Source of the DNA: JBBROS01 sp963752225
GTDB lineage: Bacteria > Pseudomonadota > Alphaproteobacteria > Acetobacterales > Acetobacteraceae
DNA length: 64,000 nt
Assembly (NCBI GenBank): GCA_963752225.1
Contig: CAVVXS010000011.1
Span: 1 to 64,000, forward strand
Direction: 5' to 3'
Below the pieces are notes generated by a model. That model did not search any database, was not told the origin of the DNA, and worked only from the letters and a program-made list of their open reading frames with translations. The position numbers were made by a program, and so were the translations under genes. Below are positions 24,770-33,596 of this stretch, in pieces. The stretch's first letter is position 1. Each line of letters begins with the position of its first letter.

Positions 24770-26110
24770 TTAGCGAATAAAACCTTCCAGCTCGTTCTGC
24801 GCCCAGACGATCGCCTGCTCGATGCTCTGGCCGCTTTTCAGCTTGGCCAGCATCGTCGAGTGGGTGCCCTGATTGTAGGCCTGCACGGCGACATCGGGTG
24901 GGGCGGGCGCCATCGCCACCCATGGAACCGCGCTATGCTTCTTGCGGATCGGGTAGTTGTAGACCGTGCCCTTCGGCGGCCCGACTTCCTCCCACACCTT
25001 GAAGTCGAGCATGCTGTCAAACGGCGGGATGTCGTATCCCGAAACCTTCTCGCAGCGCTCCTCGACGTTGGCACGCTCGCTGAGGAAGGCGATCAGCTCC
25101 CGTGCCGCCGACTTGTTGCGGGCGAAGTTCCAGATGCCCCAGAAATAAAACAGCGACGGCACTACGCGACCCTTCGGGCCCTTAGGCATGCTGAACGTCC
25201 AGCAGTCCTCGGCGACCGTGGGGTTGTCGCGTAGCGCCACCGCCCAGGCCGATGGAGGGTTCAGGATCAACGCGCTCTGCCCGGAAATCAGCGCCCGGTT
25301 GTTGGACGCGTCGTCGTAGCTGACGGCCTCGTTGGGCAGGAACCGCATTAGCTTCTGGCCATATTCGAGCGCTTGCCGGACGGCGGCGCTCTTGAGGTTG
25401 ATGTCGCCTTTCTCGGTCACAAGCTCGGCGCCGAAGCTGGCAAACAGGGCGCCGGCGAAGTCCTCGGAGTCGGAAGTCTGGCCCAGGCCCAAGGCGAACG
25501 GCTTGCCGCCCTTGTGACAGGCCTCGGCTGCCGCGAGGAACGTGTCCAGCGTCCAGTCGTCCTGCCTCCCGGTGTCGGCTGAGGCCGGAAATAGCGCCTG
25601 CACGTCGATGCCGGCCATGCTCTTCATCAGGCTGATCCGCGCGCAAGGCGGCTTGTTCTGCGAGCCAGAACTTGACGGCACCGCCATCCAATGGCCCTTT
25701 ATCTTGCCGAGATAAGAGGCCGACCCGCTGACCGGACCATACTGGCCCATCAGCTGCTGCATCAGGTCGTCCATCGGCTCGAGCTTGCTGGCGTGGTTGT
25801 TCACCTCCCAGCTTGGGAACGCCTGTACGTCATGCCCGGTGCTGGCCTGCGCCTCCGCCGCCAAGGTCAAGAGGTTTTTGTTGCCTACCGAGGTGATGAA
25901 ATCAGCCTGCACCTCGACCTTGCTCTTCTCGGCGAAGGCGGCGACCTGCTTACGCATGATGTCGTTGCCGGCCGGCACCCAATGGTCCCAAAACGCCACC
26001 GACAGCTTTCCGGCTGCGCCGGCGGTCCGGATATGAACCAGCGGCAGCGCCGCCGCGGCCGAGCCAATCGACAGCGCCGCGCGGCGCGACAGTCCAGCAC
26101 CTTCGCCCAT
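24770..26110 (-). CDS. extracellular sugar-binding protein of the ABC importer
   Basis: 446-aa family 1 solute-binding protein. The start carries a twin-arginine-type signal (LSRRAALSIGSAAAALPLVH). Mature text opens KLSVAFWDHWVPAGNDIMRK, a common beginning of this family, with later GHDVQAFPSWEVNNHASKLE and IAFLSERANVEERCEKVSGY. It delivers an unidentified sugar or sugar alcohol to the two permeases encoded immediately downstream. First gene of the operon, with a 180-bp leader before the divergent gene. Confidence 0.92.
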   Translation of the reverse strand: MGEGAGLSRRAALSIGSAAAALPLVHIRTAGAAGKLSVAFWDHWVPAGNDIMRKQVAAFAEKSKVEVQADFITSVGNKNLLTLAAEAQASTGHDVQAFPSWEVNNHASKLEPMDDLMQQLMGQYGPVSGSASYLGKIKGHWMAVPSSSGSQNKPPCARISLMKSMAGIDVQALFPASADTGRQDDWTLDTFLAAAEACHKGGKPFALGLGQTSDSEDFAGALFASFGAELVTEKGDINLKSAAVRQALEYGQKLMRFLPNEAVSYDDASNNRALISGQSALILNPPSAWAVALRDNPTVAEDCWTFSMPKGPKGRVVPSLFYFWGIWNFARNKSAARELIAFLSERANVEERCEKVSGYDIPPFDSMLDFKVWEEVGPPKGTVYNYPIRKKHSAVPWVAMAPAPPDVAVQAYNQGTHSTMLAKLKSGQSIEQAIVWAQNELEGFIR

Positions 26111-26292
26111 CGTTCCGTCTCCCAGCGGGCCGGCCCGGTAAGGCCCGGTTATTTGCTTTGTTCATCCCGGGGCGTAAAGCGTCGAAATCCACCCATAAAC
26201 CGGGCAGCAAAGCAAGACATTCCCTATCCCGAGTGGCCATTCCTAGTCAGCCTTGGTCCAACCGCTGCTCCATCCCCGATCCAGAGCAATCG

Positions 26293-27195
26293 GTGACCGA
26301 CGAAACGGTGCAGTTCAGCGCGATGCAGCAGGACGTCGGCGATGGCGTGCCCGGTGCGAAGGCGGCCTTTCCGTATGATCGGATGACGGTGGAGCGGTTC
26401 CGCGCGGCGTTCCCACGTGCGCGCTGGCGCGACGATCTGGGCGCCTGGTTCGTCCCGGGCACCACGGCGGAACGGCGTCTGAAGGCTTGGTCAAGCCGCG
26501 AATGGTCGGGCGTGCTGGCCTATGCCGACGAGCGCGGTCGCGACGCTTTCCTGTTCGCGCCGATCACGAGCCCCTACCTAGAGGTTGCCGACGACTTGAT
26601 GGTCCGGACGCCGTACTCCCGCGCCGTTCTGGCCGAGTTGCGGATGGTGCCTTGGGCCCGGTGGGACCCGGCGGCAAAGGCGTGGCGTGTGCCATTCCGG
26701 TCGTTCGAGGACCTGCGCCGACGCTGGCCGGACATCGAGGGCGCGGCCCGCCGTGCCGAGCCCGAAGAGCGGCGGAAACGCGAGGAACGCCGCAAGGCTT
26801 CCCCGGAACACAGGGACAGCCTAGCCCAGGCCGCCGAGCGCCGCCGAAATCGCTACCCGGTGCCCGAGGATGCACTACCGCCGCTCGAGCGCGTGCTGAC
26901 GACCTACGCGGGATGCGTGGTGTTCGAGACGATCACCGGCGAGCTCGTGGATCCCTTGATCGCCGCCCGCTTCTACCCCGGGGTGACTGCCGGCCCCGCG
27001 GCGTTGATTTGGGCGACCCGGCGCAGGCCGACCCATGACGAGTTGATCCGGACCTGGCCCGCGCGGCGAGTGCCGAAGCCGGCCGAGCAGGAGCGCGGTT
27101 GGTGGCAGCCGACCATCGAGGTGTTGCGAGAGGAACGTCGCAAAGCGGCCTCCATGGAGCGGGCGCGGCCAACGCGTCGGACCAAAGCACCCTGA
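26293..27195 (+). CDS. protein with HARP-like repeats, function unknown
   Basis: About 300 aa. It contains two copies of the short pattern seen in HARP (SMARCAL1-type) annealing domains: FPYDRMTVERFRAAFPRARW-x-DDLGAWFVPG near the N-terminus, and VLAELRMVPWARWDPAAKAW with RVPF later. No helicase domain follows. Instead there is a basic Glu/Arg-rich helix (EPEERRKREERRKASPEHRD) and a C-terminal part (ETITGELVDPLIAARFYPGV, RGWWQPTIEVLREERRKA) I do not recognise. Start uncertain: GTG 26293 or ATG 26323. A nucleic-acid-binding role is a guess from the HARP resemblance. Confidence 0.65.
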   Translation: MTDETVQFSAMQQDVGDGVPGAKAAFPYDRMTVERFRAAFPRARWRDDLGAWFVPGTTAERRLKAWSSREWSGVLAYADERGRDAFLFAPITSPYLEVADDLMVRTPYSRAVLAELRMVPWARWDPAAKAWRVPFRSFEDLRRRWPDIEGAARRAEPEERRKREERRKASPEHRDSLAQAAERRRNRYPVPEDALPPLERVLTTYAGCVVFETITGELVDPLIAARFYPGVTAGPAALIWATRRRPTHDELIRTWPARRVPKPAEQERGWWQPTIEVLREERRKAASMERARPTRRTKAP

Positions 27196-27330
27196 GCGGG
27201 TTAGTGGGAGCAAGCGGAGGTGGCACTGGGCCATCCGCCAACGGAGAAGGCAGATAACGCTTTTGTTCCTGAACAGGAACGTATAAAGGCCTATCCGACA
27301 GCCTGACCGGGGCCCGCGAGCGACCGCCGC

Positions 27331-28539
27331 ATGAACATCCTGTTCGTTCATCAGAACATGCCAGGCCAGTTCCGCCATCTGGCGCCTTTCCTTGCCCGTG
27401 ACCCGGGCCACCGCGTCGTGTTCGTCACCCGGCAGGACCGCGTCGAGCTGCCCGGCGTGCAGCGGGTCACCTACCAGCCGCTGCGGGCGGCGACGCCGCC
27501 GACGCATCATTATGTGCGCCCGCTCGAGAACGGCGTGCTGCACGGTCAGGCGGTGCTGCGCGCGGCGCTGTCGCTGGCCGGGGCCGGGTTCGTGCCGGAC
27601 GTGATCGTGGGACATCCCGGCTGGGGCGAGCCGCTGTTCCTCAAGGACAAGTTCCCCCACGCCAAGCTGCTGGACTATTGCGAGTTTTTCTACCACGGGC
27701 AGGGCGCCGACGTCGGCTTCGACCCTGAGGACCCGGTCGACCTGGATACGCTGTGCCAGGTCCGCGTCAAGAACGCCCACCTGCTGCTGATGCTCGAAGC
27801 CAGCGACCGCGGGATGACGCCGACCGAGTGGCAGCGCAGCGTTCATCCGGCGCCGTTCCACGGCAAGATCGACGTCGCGTTCGACGGCATCGACACCGCC
27901 AACGTCCGCCCCGATCCGCAGGCCCGCTTCGGGCTCCCGGATGGCCGGATGCTGACCGCTGCCGACGAGGTCGTCACCTATGTCGCGCGCAACCTGGAAC
28001 CATACCGCGGTTTCCGGACCTTCATGCGCGCGCTGCCGGAGCTGCTGCGACGCCGCCCGGCCGCCCAGGTGCTGGTGGTGGGCGGCGACGAGGTGAGCTA
28101 CGGCCTGCCGCCGCCCGGCCGCCGCAGCTGGCGCGAGGCGATGCTGCAGGACGTTTCCGGCATCGACCGCGCGCGGGTGCATTTTCTGGGAAAGATTCCC
28201 TATATACGCTACCTGGCGCTGCTACAGGTGTCGTCGGTGCACGTTTATCTGACCGTGCCGTTCGTGTTGTCCTGGTCCTGCCTTGAGGCGATGGCAGCCG
28301 GCTGCGTGCTGGTCGCATCCGACACGGCGCCGGTGAGGGAGGTGATCGAGCACGGGCGCAACGGCTACCTGGTAGACTTCTTTTCCCCCGCCGCCCTCGC
28401 CGGCCAAGCAGCCGAGCTGCTGGCGGACCGGTCCCAACTCGGACCCATCCGCGAAGCCGCCCGGCATACCGTGCTGGCGCATTACGCGCTGGAGGACTGC
28501 CTGCCGCGGCAAGCGAAGCTGGTCACTTCGCTCGGCTGA
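27331..28539 (+). CDS. glycosyltransferase family 4 protein
   Basis: 402-aa retaining glycosyltransferase with two Rossmann halves. N-terminal MNILFVHQNMPGQFRHLAPF and DVIVGHPGWGEPLFLKDKFP are typical of the Glyco_trans_4_3 subgroup. The C-terminal half has RNLEPYRGFRTFMRALPELL, VLVVGGDEVSYG, VHFLGKIPYIRYLALLQVSS and the donor-site WSCLEAMAAGC with SDTAPVREVI. Stand-alone gene with no other polysaccharide genes adjacent; the acceptor is unknown. Confidence 0.92.
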   Translation: MNILFVHQNMPGQFRHLAPFLARDPGHRVVFVTRQDRVELPGVQRVTYQPLRAATPPTHHYVRPLENGVLHGQAVLRAALSLAGAGFVPDVIVGHPGWGEPLFLKDKFPHAKLLDYCEFFYHGQGADVGFDPEDPVDLDTLCQVRVKNAHLLLMLEASDRGMTPTEWQRSVHPAPFHGKIDVAFDGIDTANVRPDPQARFGLPDGRMLTAADEVVTYVARNLEPYRGFRTFMRALPELLRRRPAAQVLVVGGDEVSYGLPPPGRRSWREAMLQDVSGIDRARVHFLGKIPYIRYLALLQVSSVHVYLTVPFVLSWSCLEAMAAGCVLVASDTAPVREVIEHGRNGYLVDFFSPAALAGQAAELLADRSQLGPIREAARHTVLAHYALEDCLPRQAKLVTSLG

Positions 28540-28634
28540 CGCTGAGACGCCAGCCTGGCCTGCTATCAGAGACCGACCTGATCCCTGCTACGGACACAGC
28601 CTCTGAGTAGCCTCATCAGGGTGCGTTCGAACTC

Positions 28635-29984
28635 CTAACGCGCGGCCTGCGGCGCGTTGGCGGACGTCACCCGCCAAACGGTATTGCCGACGTCGTCGGC
28701 CACCAGCAGCGCCCCGGTCTTGTCCAGCGCCAGCCCCACGGGACGGCCATGCGCATGGCCCTCGGCGTCCACGAAGCCGGTCACCACGTCCTCGGCGGTG
28801 CCGTTCGGCTTGCCGCCGCTGAACGGCACGAACACCACCCTATAGCCGTTGAGCACTGGCCGATCCCAGCTGCCGTGCTCGCCGACGAAGGCGCCGCCGC
28901 TGTAGTGCTCCGGCAGGCTGTTGCCGGTATCGAACACCATCCCGAGCGGCGCCACGTGCGAGCTCAGCGCGTAGTCCGGCGGGATCGCCTTCGCCACCAG
29001 GTCCGGCCGCTGCGGCTGCACCCGCGGGTCGACGTGCTGCCCGTAATAGCTGTACGGCCAGCCGTAGAAGCCGCCATCCTTCACCGACGTCATGTAGTCC
29101 GGCACCAGGTCCGGCCCGAGCTCGTCGCGCTCGTTGATCACCGCCCAGAGCGCGTGGCTTTGCGGCTCCCAGGTCAGCCCGTTGGGGTTGCGCAGGCCGC
29201 CGGCGAAGATGCGATGCGCGCCGGTTGCCCGATCGATCTCCCAGATGGAGGCACGGTCGAGCTCGGCGCCGATGCCGTTCTCGGTGATGTTGCTGTTGGA
29301 GCCGACGCCGGCATAGAGCTTGGTGCCGTCCTCGCTGGCGACCAGGCTTTTCGTCCAATGATGGTCGATCGGGCCGCCCGGCAGCCCTGTCAGCAAGGTT
29401 CCGGGCTCGGTGATGCTGGTCGCCCCCGGCGTGTAATTGTAGCGCATGATCCCGTCGGTGTTGGCGACGTAAAGGTCGTTGCCGACCAGCGCCACGCCAA
29501 ACGGCGAGTTGAGGTGGTCGAGGAACACCGTCCGCACGTCCGGCTTGCCGTCACCTTTGCTGTCGCGCAGCAGGGTGATGCGGTTGCTGCCGCCCATCGT
29601 GCCGGCCGAGGTGACGGCGGATTCGATCCACTTCATCACGATCGTCTTGGGCCGGGTAACCGGGTCGAGGTTCGGACTGATCAATTCAACCACCAGCACG
29701 TCCCCGTTCGGCAGCGTATACACGGACCGCGGGTGCTCGAGCCCGGTCGCCAGCGCCTGGACGCGCAGGCCCGAAGCCACCGTGGGCACCTCGCCGTTCT
29801 TCCAGCCGACCGCCGTGGTAAGATGCATCGGCGGGAACAGGTATTGCTGCGGTTCCGGTAATACCGGGTTCGGCCCGATCTGCGTCTTGATGTCGAACTC
29901 GTCCGGCGCGGCGGCCGTGAGCGCCAGGATGGCGACGCCGGCGAGCGCCAGCCGGGGCATCAGCGTGCGAGGTGCAGACTTCAT
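28635..29984 (-). CDS. PQQ-dependent sugar (glucose/sorbosone-type) dehydrogenase
   Basis: About 449 aa, secreted. A signal peptide (MPRLALAGVAILALTAAA) precedes a six-bladed propeller: VQALATGLEHPRSVYTLPNG, HLNSPFGVALVGNDLYVANT, GAHRIFAGGLRNPNGLTWEP, FYGWPYSYYGQHVDPRVQP, GMVFDTGNSLPEHYSGGAFV and AHGRPVGLALDKTGALLVAD. This is the glucose/sorbosone dehydrogenase family that uses PQQ in the periplasm. No PQQ synthesis genes are in the window. Its ATG overlaps the stop of the DUF2231 gene (ATGA), so the two are co-translated. Confidence 0.9.
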   Translation of the reverse strand: MKSAPRTLMPRLALAGVAILALTAAAPDEFDIKTQIGPNPVLPEPQQYLFPPMHLTTAVGWKNGEVPTVASGLRVQALATGLEHPRSVYTLPNGDVLVVELISPNLDPVTRPKTIVMKWIESAVTSAGTMGGSNRITLLRDSKGDGKPDVRTVFLDHLNSPFGVALVGNDLYVANTDGIMRYNYTPGATSITEPGTLLTGLPGGPIDHHWTKSLVASEDGTKLYAGVGSNSNITENGIGAELDRASIWEIDRATGAHRIFAGGLRNPNGLTWEPQSHALWAVINERDELGPDLVPDYMTSVKDGGFYGWPYSYYGQHVDPRVQPQRPDLVAKAIPPDYALSSHVAPLGMVFDTGNSLPEHYSGGAFVGEHGSWDRPVLNGYRVVFVPFSGGKPNGTAEDVVTGFVDAEGHAHGRPVGLALDKTGALLVADDVGNTVWRVTSANAPQAAR

Positions 29985-30454
29985 CGATGGGCTCCAGAAT
30001 ACTGCATAGCCATGTCGGGCCGGACCGGCCGGGCGGCACGGGCGGTGCTGAACCAAAGGGTGACCAGCGTCGCCACGACGGTGACGGCGGTTAAAGCCAA
30101 GCCGGTCGGCACCACCGACGTCCAGGCGTCGCGGCTGTGGACCAGGTTGTCGAACAAGGCGAGCACCAGCACGACCAGGCCGCCGATCAACGGCAGCCAG
30201 GCCGCCCCTTGCCGGCGGGTGGTGCGGTCGGCCACGACCCCGATGAACCCCGCGATAAAGGCCAGCGCCCCGGCGACCCCGCCGATCGCCAGCAGCCAGG
30301 CGGAGAAATCCGCCCACATCATCTGCGCCGTCCACCAATAGGCGATGTCCGTCGCCAGCGCGGCGCAGAAGCATGCAATCGGAAACGAGGCCAGAAGCCG
30401 AAAGATCGAGCGGCCGGCCACCTGGGCCGGAGGTCCAGCATTGTCGCTGTTCAT
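29981..30454 (-). CDS. DUF2231 membrane protein
   Basis: 157-aa protein with four hydrophobic segments (SIFRLLASFPIACFCAALAT, WLLAIGGVAGALAFIAGFIG, GAAWLPLIGGLVVLVLALFD, GLALTAVTVVATLVTLWF). DUF2231 proteins often accompany periplasmic sorbosone-type dehydrogenases, and here the stop codon overlaps that gene's start, supporting a joint role, perhaps in electron transfer to the membrane. Start at 30454 (MNSDNAGPPAQV) is preferred over the upstream ATG at 30502. Confidence 0.85.
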   Translation of the reverse strand: MNSDNAGPPAQVAGRSIFRLLASFPIACFCAALATDIAYWWTAQMMWADFSAWLLAIGGVAGALAFIAGFIGVVADRTTRRQGAAWLPLIGGLVVLVLALFDNLVHSRDAWTSVVPTGLALTAVTVVATLVTLWFSTARAARPVRPDMAMQYSGAHR

Positions 30455-30585
30455 CGAAGTATCCCATCGCTGCTGGCCGCCAGAAGCGCGCGCCGGAAGC
30501 ACGCGTCGGAGCCACCCCAGGAATACGGTCGGACCGCTTCAGGGTTGCGATGTTCGACTGGATTTTACTCCGCCCAGCCGGTTCG

Positions 30586-32058
30586 TCATACCGCGCCCGC
30601 CCAATGCAGCACGACGCCTGCCGCCGCACAGGCGAGCAGGGTAGGGATCATGCCCGCCCGGAACCGGAAAATGGCGACGACCGCGACCACGGACAGCGTC
30701 AGCGCCCAGGGGTCGAGCGACGCCGGCACCGGCGCGTCGAACTCCAGCCCCAGGACCCGCACCGGTTGTGCGTCGCGGAACCAGGTATGCAGTGCGAACC
30801 ACACCGCGAGGTTCAGGATCACGCCCACCACCGCCGCGGTGATCGCCGACAGCGCCCCGCTCAGCGCCTTGTTGCCGCGCAGCCCCTCGATGAACGGTGC
30901 GCCGAGGAAGATCCACAGGAAGCAGGGCGTGAACGTCACCCAGGTGGTGAGCAGGCCGCCGAGCGTCCCGGCCAGCATCGGCGGCACGGCGCCCGGGTCG
31001 CGGTAGGCGGCCATGAAGCCGACGAACTGGGTGACCATGATGAGCGGACCCGGCGTGGTTTCGGCCATGCCAAGCCCGTCCAGCATCTCGCCCGGACGCA
31101 GCCAGCCGTAGTGCCCGACCGCCTGCTGCGCCACGTAGGCCAGCACGGCATAGGCGCCGCCGAAGGTGACGACCGCCATCTCGCTGAAGAACAGGGCGAT
31201 GCGGCTGAACGTCGCGCCGGGACCCAGCGTGACGAGCAGCGCCGCCACCGGCAGCAGCCATAGCAACAACCACACCGCCGCCGCGCGTCGGGCGGTGGCG
31301 GCGGTGGCGCGGGCGTGCGCAGGCTGGCCGTCGCCGAGCAGGCTGTCGCGGTCGGCGAGCGCATGGTCGGCCGCCTTGCCATGGCCGCCGCCGGCCTGGA
31401 ACAGCGGCGACCCGGCGCGCGTGCCGAACCAGCCGAGCAGCCCGGCTGCCAGGATAATGAGCGGGAACGGCACGCCGGCGAAAAAGATGGCGACGAACGC
31501 GGCCGCGGCGATGCCGACCATGGCCCGGTTGCGCAGCGCCCGGCCGCCCAGCCGCACCACCGCCTGCAGCACCACCGCCAGCACCGCCGCCTTGAGGCCG
31601 AAGAACAGCGCCGCCACCGCGCCGACGTGGCCCCAGCCAGCGTACACGTAACTCAGCGCCATGATGCAGACGACGCCCGGCAGCACGAACAGCGTGCCGG
31701 CGGCGATCCCGCCGCGGGTCCCGTGCATCAGCCAGCCGACATAGGTCGCGAGCTGCTGCGCCTCCGGACCGGGCAGCAGCGTGCAGTACGACAGCGCATG
31801 GAGGAACCGCGCCTCGCCGATCCAGCGCTTCTCGTCCACGACGATGCGGTGCATGACCGCGATCTGCCCGGCCGGTCCCCCGAACGACAGGGCCGCCACC
31901 CGCAGCCAGACGCGCAAGGCGTCGGCAAAGGGAACGTCATGGGGTTTCGCCGTTGTCTGGCCCAACGCGGCCTCCGCATCCGAGGGCGACGCGCCGATCA
32001 ACGTGTTGCGCCGGTGTTCGATGCGCCCGCTCTTGGGTGAAGGTGAACGGACCGTCAA
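30586..32058 (-). CDS. chrA: chromate transporter ChrA (long, two-domain)
   Basis: 490 aa with the two homologous halves of long-chain CHR transporters. First half: LRVAALSFGGPAGQIAVMHR and ALSYCTLLPGPEAQQLATYV; second half: FFSEMAVVTFGGAYAVLAYV and GLGMAETTPGPLIMVTQFVG. Each half carries the FGGP/FGGA and PGP signatures. It expels chromate (or another oxyanion) from the cytoplasm. Start is uncertain: TTG at 32058 or an internal TTG about 20 codons in. No chrB regulator is nearby. Confidence 0.92.
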   Translation of the reverse strand: MTVRSPSPKSGRIEHRRNTLIGASPSDAEAALGQTTAKPHDVPFADALRVWLRVAALSFGGPAGQIAVMHRIVVDEKRWIGEARFLHALSYCTLLPGPEAQQLATYVGWLMHGTRGGIAAGTLFVLPGVVCIMALSYVYAGWGHVGAVAALFFGLKAAVLAVVLQAVVRLGGRALRNRAMVGIAAAAFVAIFFAGVPFPLIILAAGLLGWFGTRAGSPLFQAGGGHGKAADHALADRDSLLGDGQPAHARATAATARRAAAVWLLLWLLPVAALLVTLGPGATFSRIALFFSEMAVVTFGGAYAVLAYVAQQAVGHYGWLRPGEMLDGLGMAETTPGPLIMVTQFVGFMAAYRDPGAVPPMLAGTLGGLLTTWVTFTPCFLWIFLGAPFIEGLRGNKALSGALSAITAAVVGVILNLAVWFALHTWFRDAQPVRVLGLEFDAPVPASLDPWALTLSVVAVVAIFRFRAGMIPTLLACAAAGVVLHWAGAV

Positions 32059-32194
32059 GCAAGGCAGTCTTCCGGCGACGGCAAAATTATTTTATGTGGG
32101 ACGTTTTCCCACGGAATATGACATCGAGCCGTTCCGTCATCTCAACAGAAGCGCGGCACCGGAGTGCGGCGCGGGCATCAAGGGAGCGGGTATC

Positions 32195-32869
32195 ATGGCC
32201 AAGAGCAGCAGCGGACAGGTCGAAGCGGGCGACGACAAGGGCGGATTGGTTGGCGGCCAAGGCATCGACGACACTGCGGCGCACGCCGCGTCGCATCACT
32301 TCGCCTGGGACGACGGCGCGCGCCATTCCGGCCTTGACGACGGCACGGCCATGTCGGCCGGTGCGCCCAACTACCTGCAGGCGCAGTACATCTACAGCGG
32401 CCCGACCGGCCGGGCCGTCTCGGCCGACGGCGACAACGTGTTCATCCACGGTGGCGACGGGGACGACGCCATCGCCGTGCACGGCGGCCGCAACGTGCTC
32501 GACGGCGGCCACGGCTCCAACTTCCTGACCGGCGGCACCGGGGCGGACGGCGGCAGCGACACCTTCTTCGTCGACACCCGCGGCCATGGCGTGGTGTGGA
32601 ACACGCTGCAGAACTTCCACACCGGCGACGACGTGACGGTGTGGGGCTTCAACCCCGGCGTCAGCAAGGTCACCTGGGCGGAGAACGAAGGCGCCGTGGG
32701 CGCGCGGGGCGCTACGATGCACATCGAAACCCACGGGGCCGGCAGCGGGATCGACGCCTCCGTGACGTTTGCCGGGCTGAGCGTGACCGATGCCCAGTCG
32801 CGGCTGGGCACCAGCACCGGCACCTCGGCCGACGGCAGCAGCTATCTCTACATGCACAACCACGGTTAG
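32195..32869 (+). CDS. small RTX-type calcium-binding secreted protein
   Basis: 224 aa, glycine/aspartate/histidine-rich. Central RTX-like nonapeptides (GGDGDDAIA, GGRNVLDGG, GHGSNFLTGG) precede a beta-rich C-terminal domain (FFVDTRGHGVVWNTLQNFHT, DDVTVWGFNPGVSKVTWAEN). No Sec signal, consistent with type I secretion by an exporter encoded elsewhere. ATG at 32195 follows AGGGAGCGGG. Divergent from chrA by 136 bp. Confidence 0.82.
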   Translation: MAKSSSGQVEAGDDKGGLVGGQGIDDTAAHAASHHFAWDDGARHSGLDDGTAMSAGAPNYLQAQYIYSGPTGRAVSADGDNVFIHGGDGDDAIAVHGGRNVLDGGHGSNFLTGGTGADGGSDTFFVDTRGHGVVWNTLQNFHTGDDVTVWGFNPGVSKVTWAENEGAVGARGATMHIETHGAGSGIDASVTFAGLSVTDAQSRLGTSTGTSADGSSYLYMHNHG

Positions 32870-33033
32870 ATCCGGAGACCGGGCCGGCCGTTCAGTGGCC
32901 GGCTCGAGTCAGGCAATCCGTTCAGATGTAGCCACATCTGTTCTCGGCAAGTGCAACCTATCCTGATGCAAGACATGCAGATCCGCGCGCCAAAAGATCA
33001 CGTTCAGTTCCTGTCAACAACGGGAGCGCTGAC

Positions 33034-33531
33034 ATGAGTGATGCGACAGCGACGATGGACGTCTACATGACTGGTCTTCGGAACCAGCACGCCGTCGAGA
33101 CGCAAGCGATCGGGACGGTCAAGAACGAACTGAGCCGGATGGAACCCTATCCCGAACTGCACGCGCGGATGCAGCAGGAAATGGAGCGGTCGGTCACCCA
33201 AGCCGCGCGGCTGGACGACCTGCTGGCCAAGCACGGCAGCAGCAAGTCGGCGACCAAGGAAGTCGTGACCGGTGCGGTCGCCACCGTGGCGGGCTTCGCC
33301 CACATGGCCGCCGCGGACGAGGTGCTGAAGAACGTCCTCGCAGCGGTCGGCTTCAAGGCCTACGAGATCGGGTCCTACAAGGTGCTGCTCACCCTCGCGG
33401 AGGCCGCCGGCGCAACCGACGACCGCGCTGTCTTGGAGCAGTCCATGCAGGAAGAGCAGGAAATGGGCGATTGGCTCGGCAGCCATCTGCCCAACCTCGT
33501 GCACGCGTTCCTGCAGCAGCGGGCTGCGTAG
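33034..33531 (+). CDS. YciE/YciF family ferritin-like protein (DUF892)
   Basis: 165-aa all-helical protein of the ferritin-like DUF892 group, linked to stress responses. Seen: NQHAVETQAIGTVKNELSRM, ELHARMQQEMERSVTQAARL, and the C-terminal LEQSMQEEQEMGDWLGSHLP with carboxylates in the expected E-x6-H pattern. Start ATG at 33034; the upstream GGGAGCGCTGAC provides a ribosome site. Confidence 0.87.
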   Translation: MSDATATMDVYMTGLRNQHAVETQAIGTVKNELSRMEPYPELHARMQQEMERSVTQAARLDDLLAKHGSSKSATKEVVTGAVATVAGFAHMAAADEVLKNVLAAVGFKAYEIGSYKVLLTLAEAAGATDDRAVLEQSMQEEQEMGDWLGSHLPNLVHAFLQQRAA

Positions 33532-33596
33532 CGGGTTCCGCGCGGCCGCGTCGTCGTCCAGGATCCGCTCGATCCCGGCGACGGCGCCGTTCCGGA

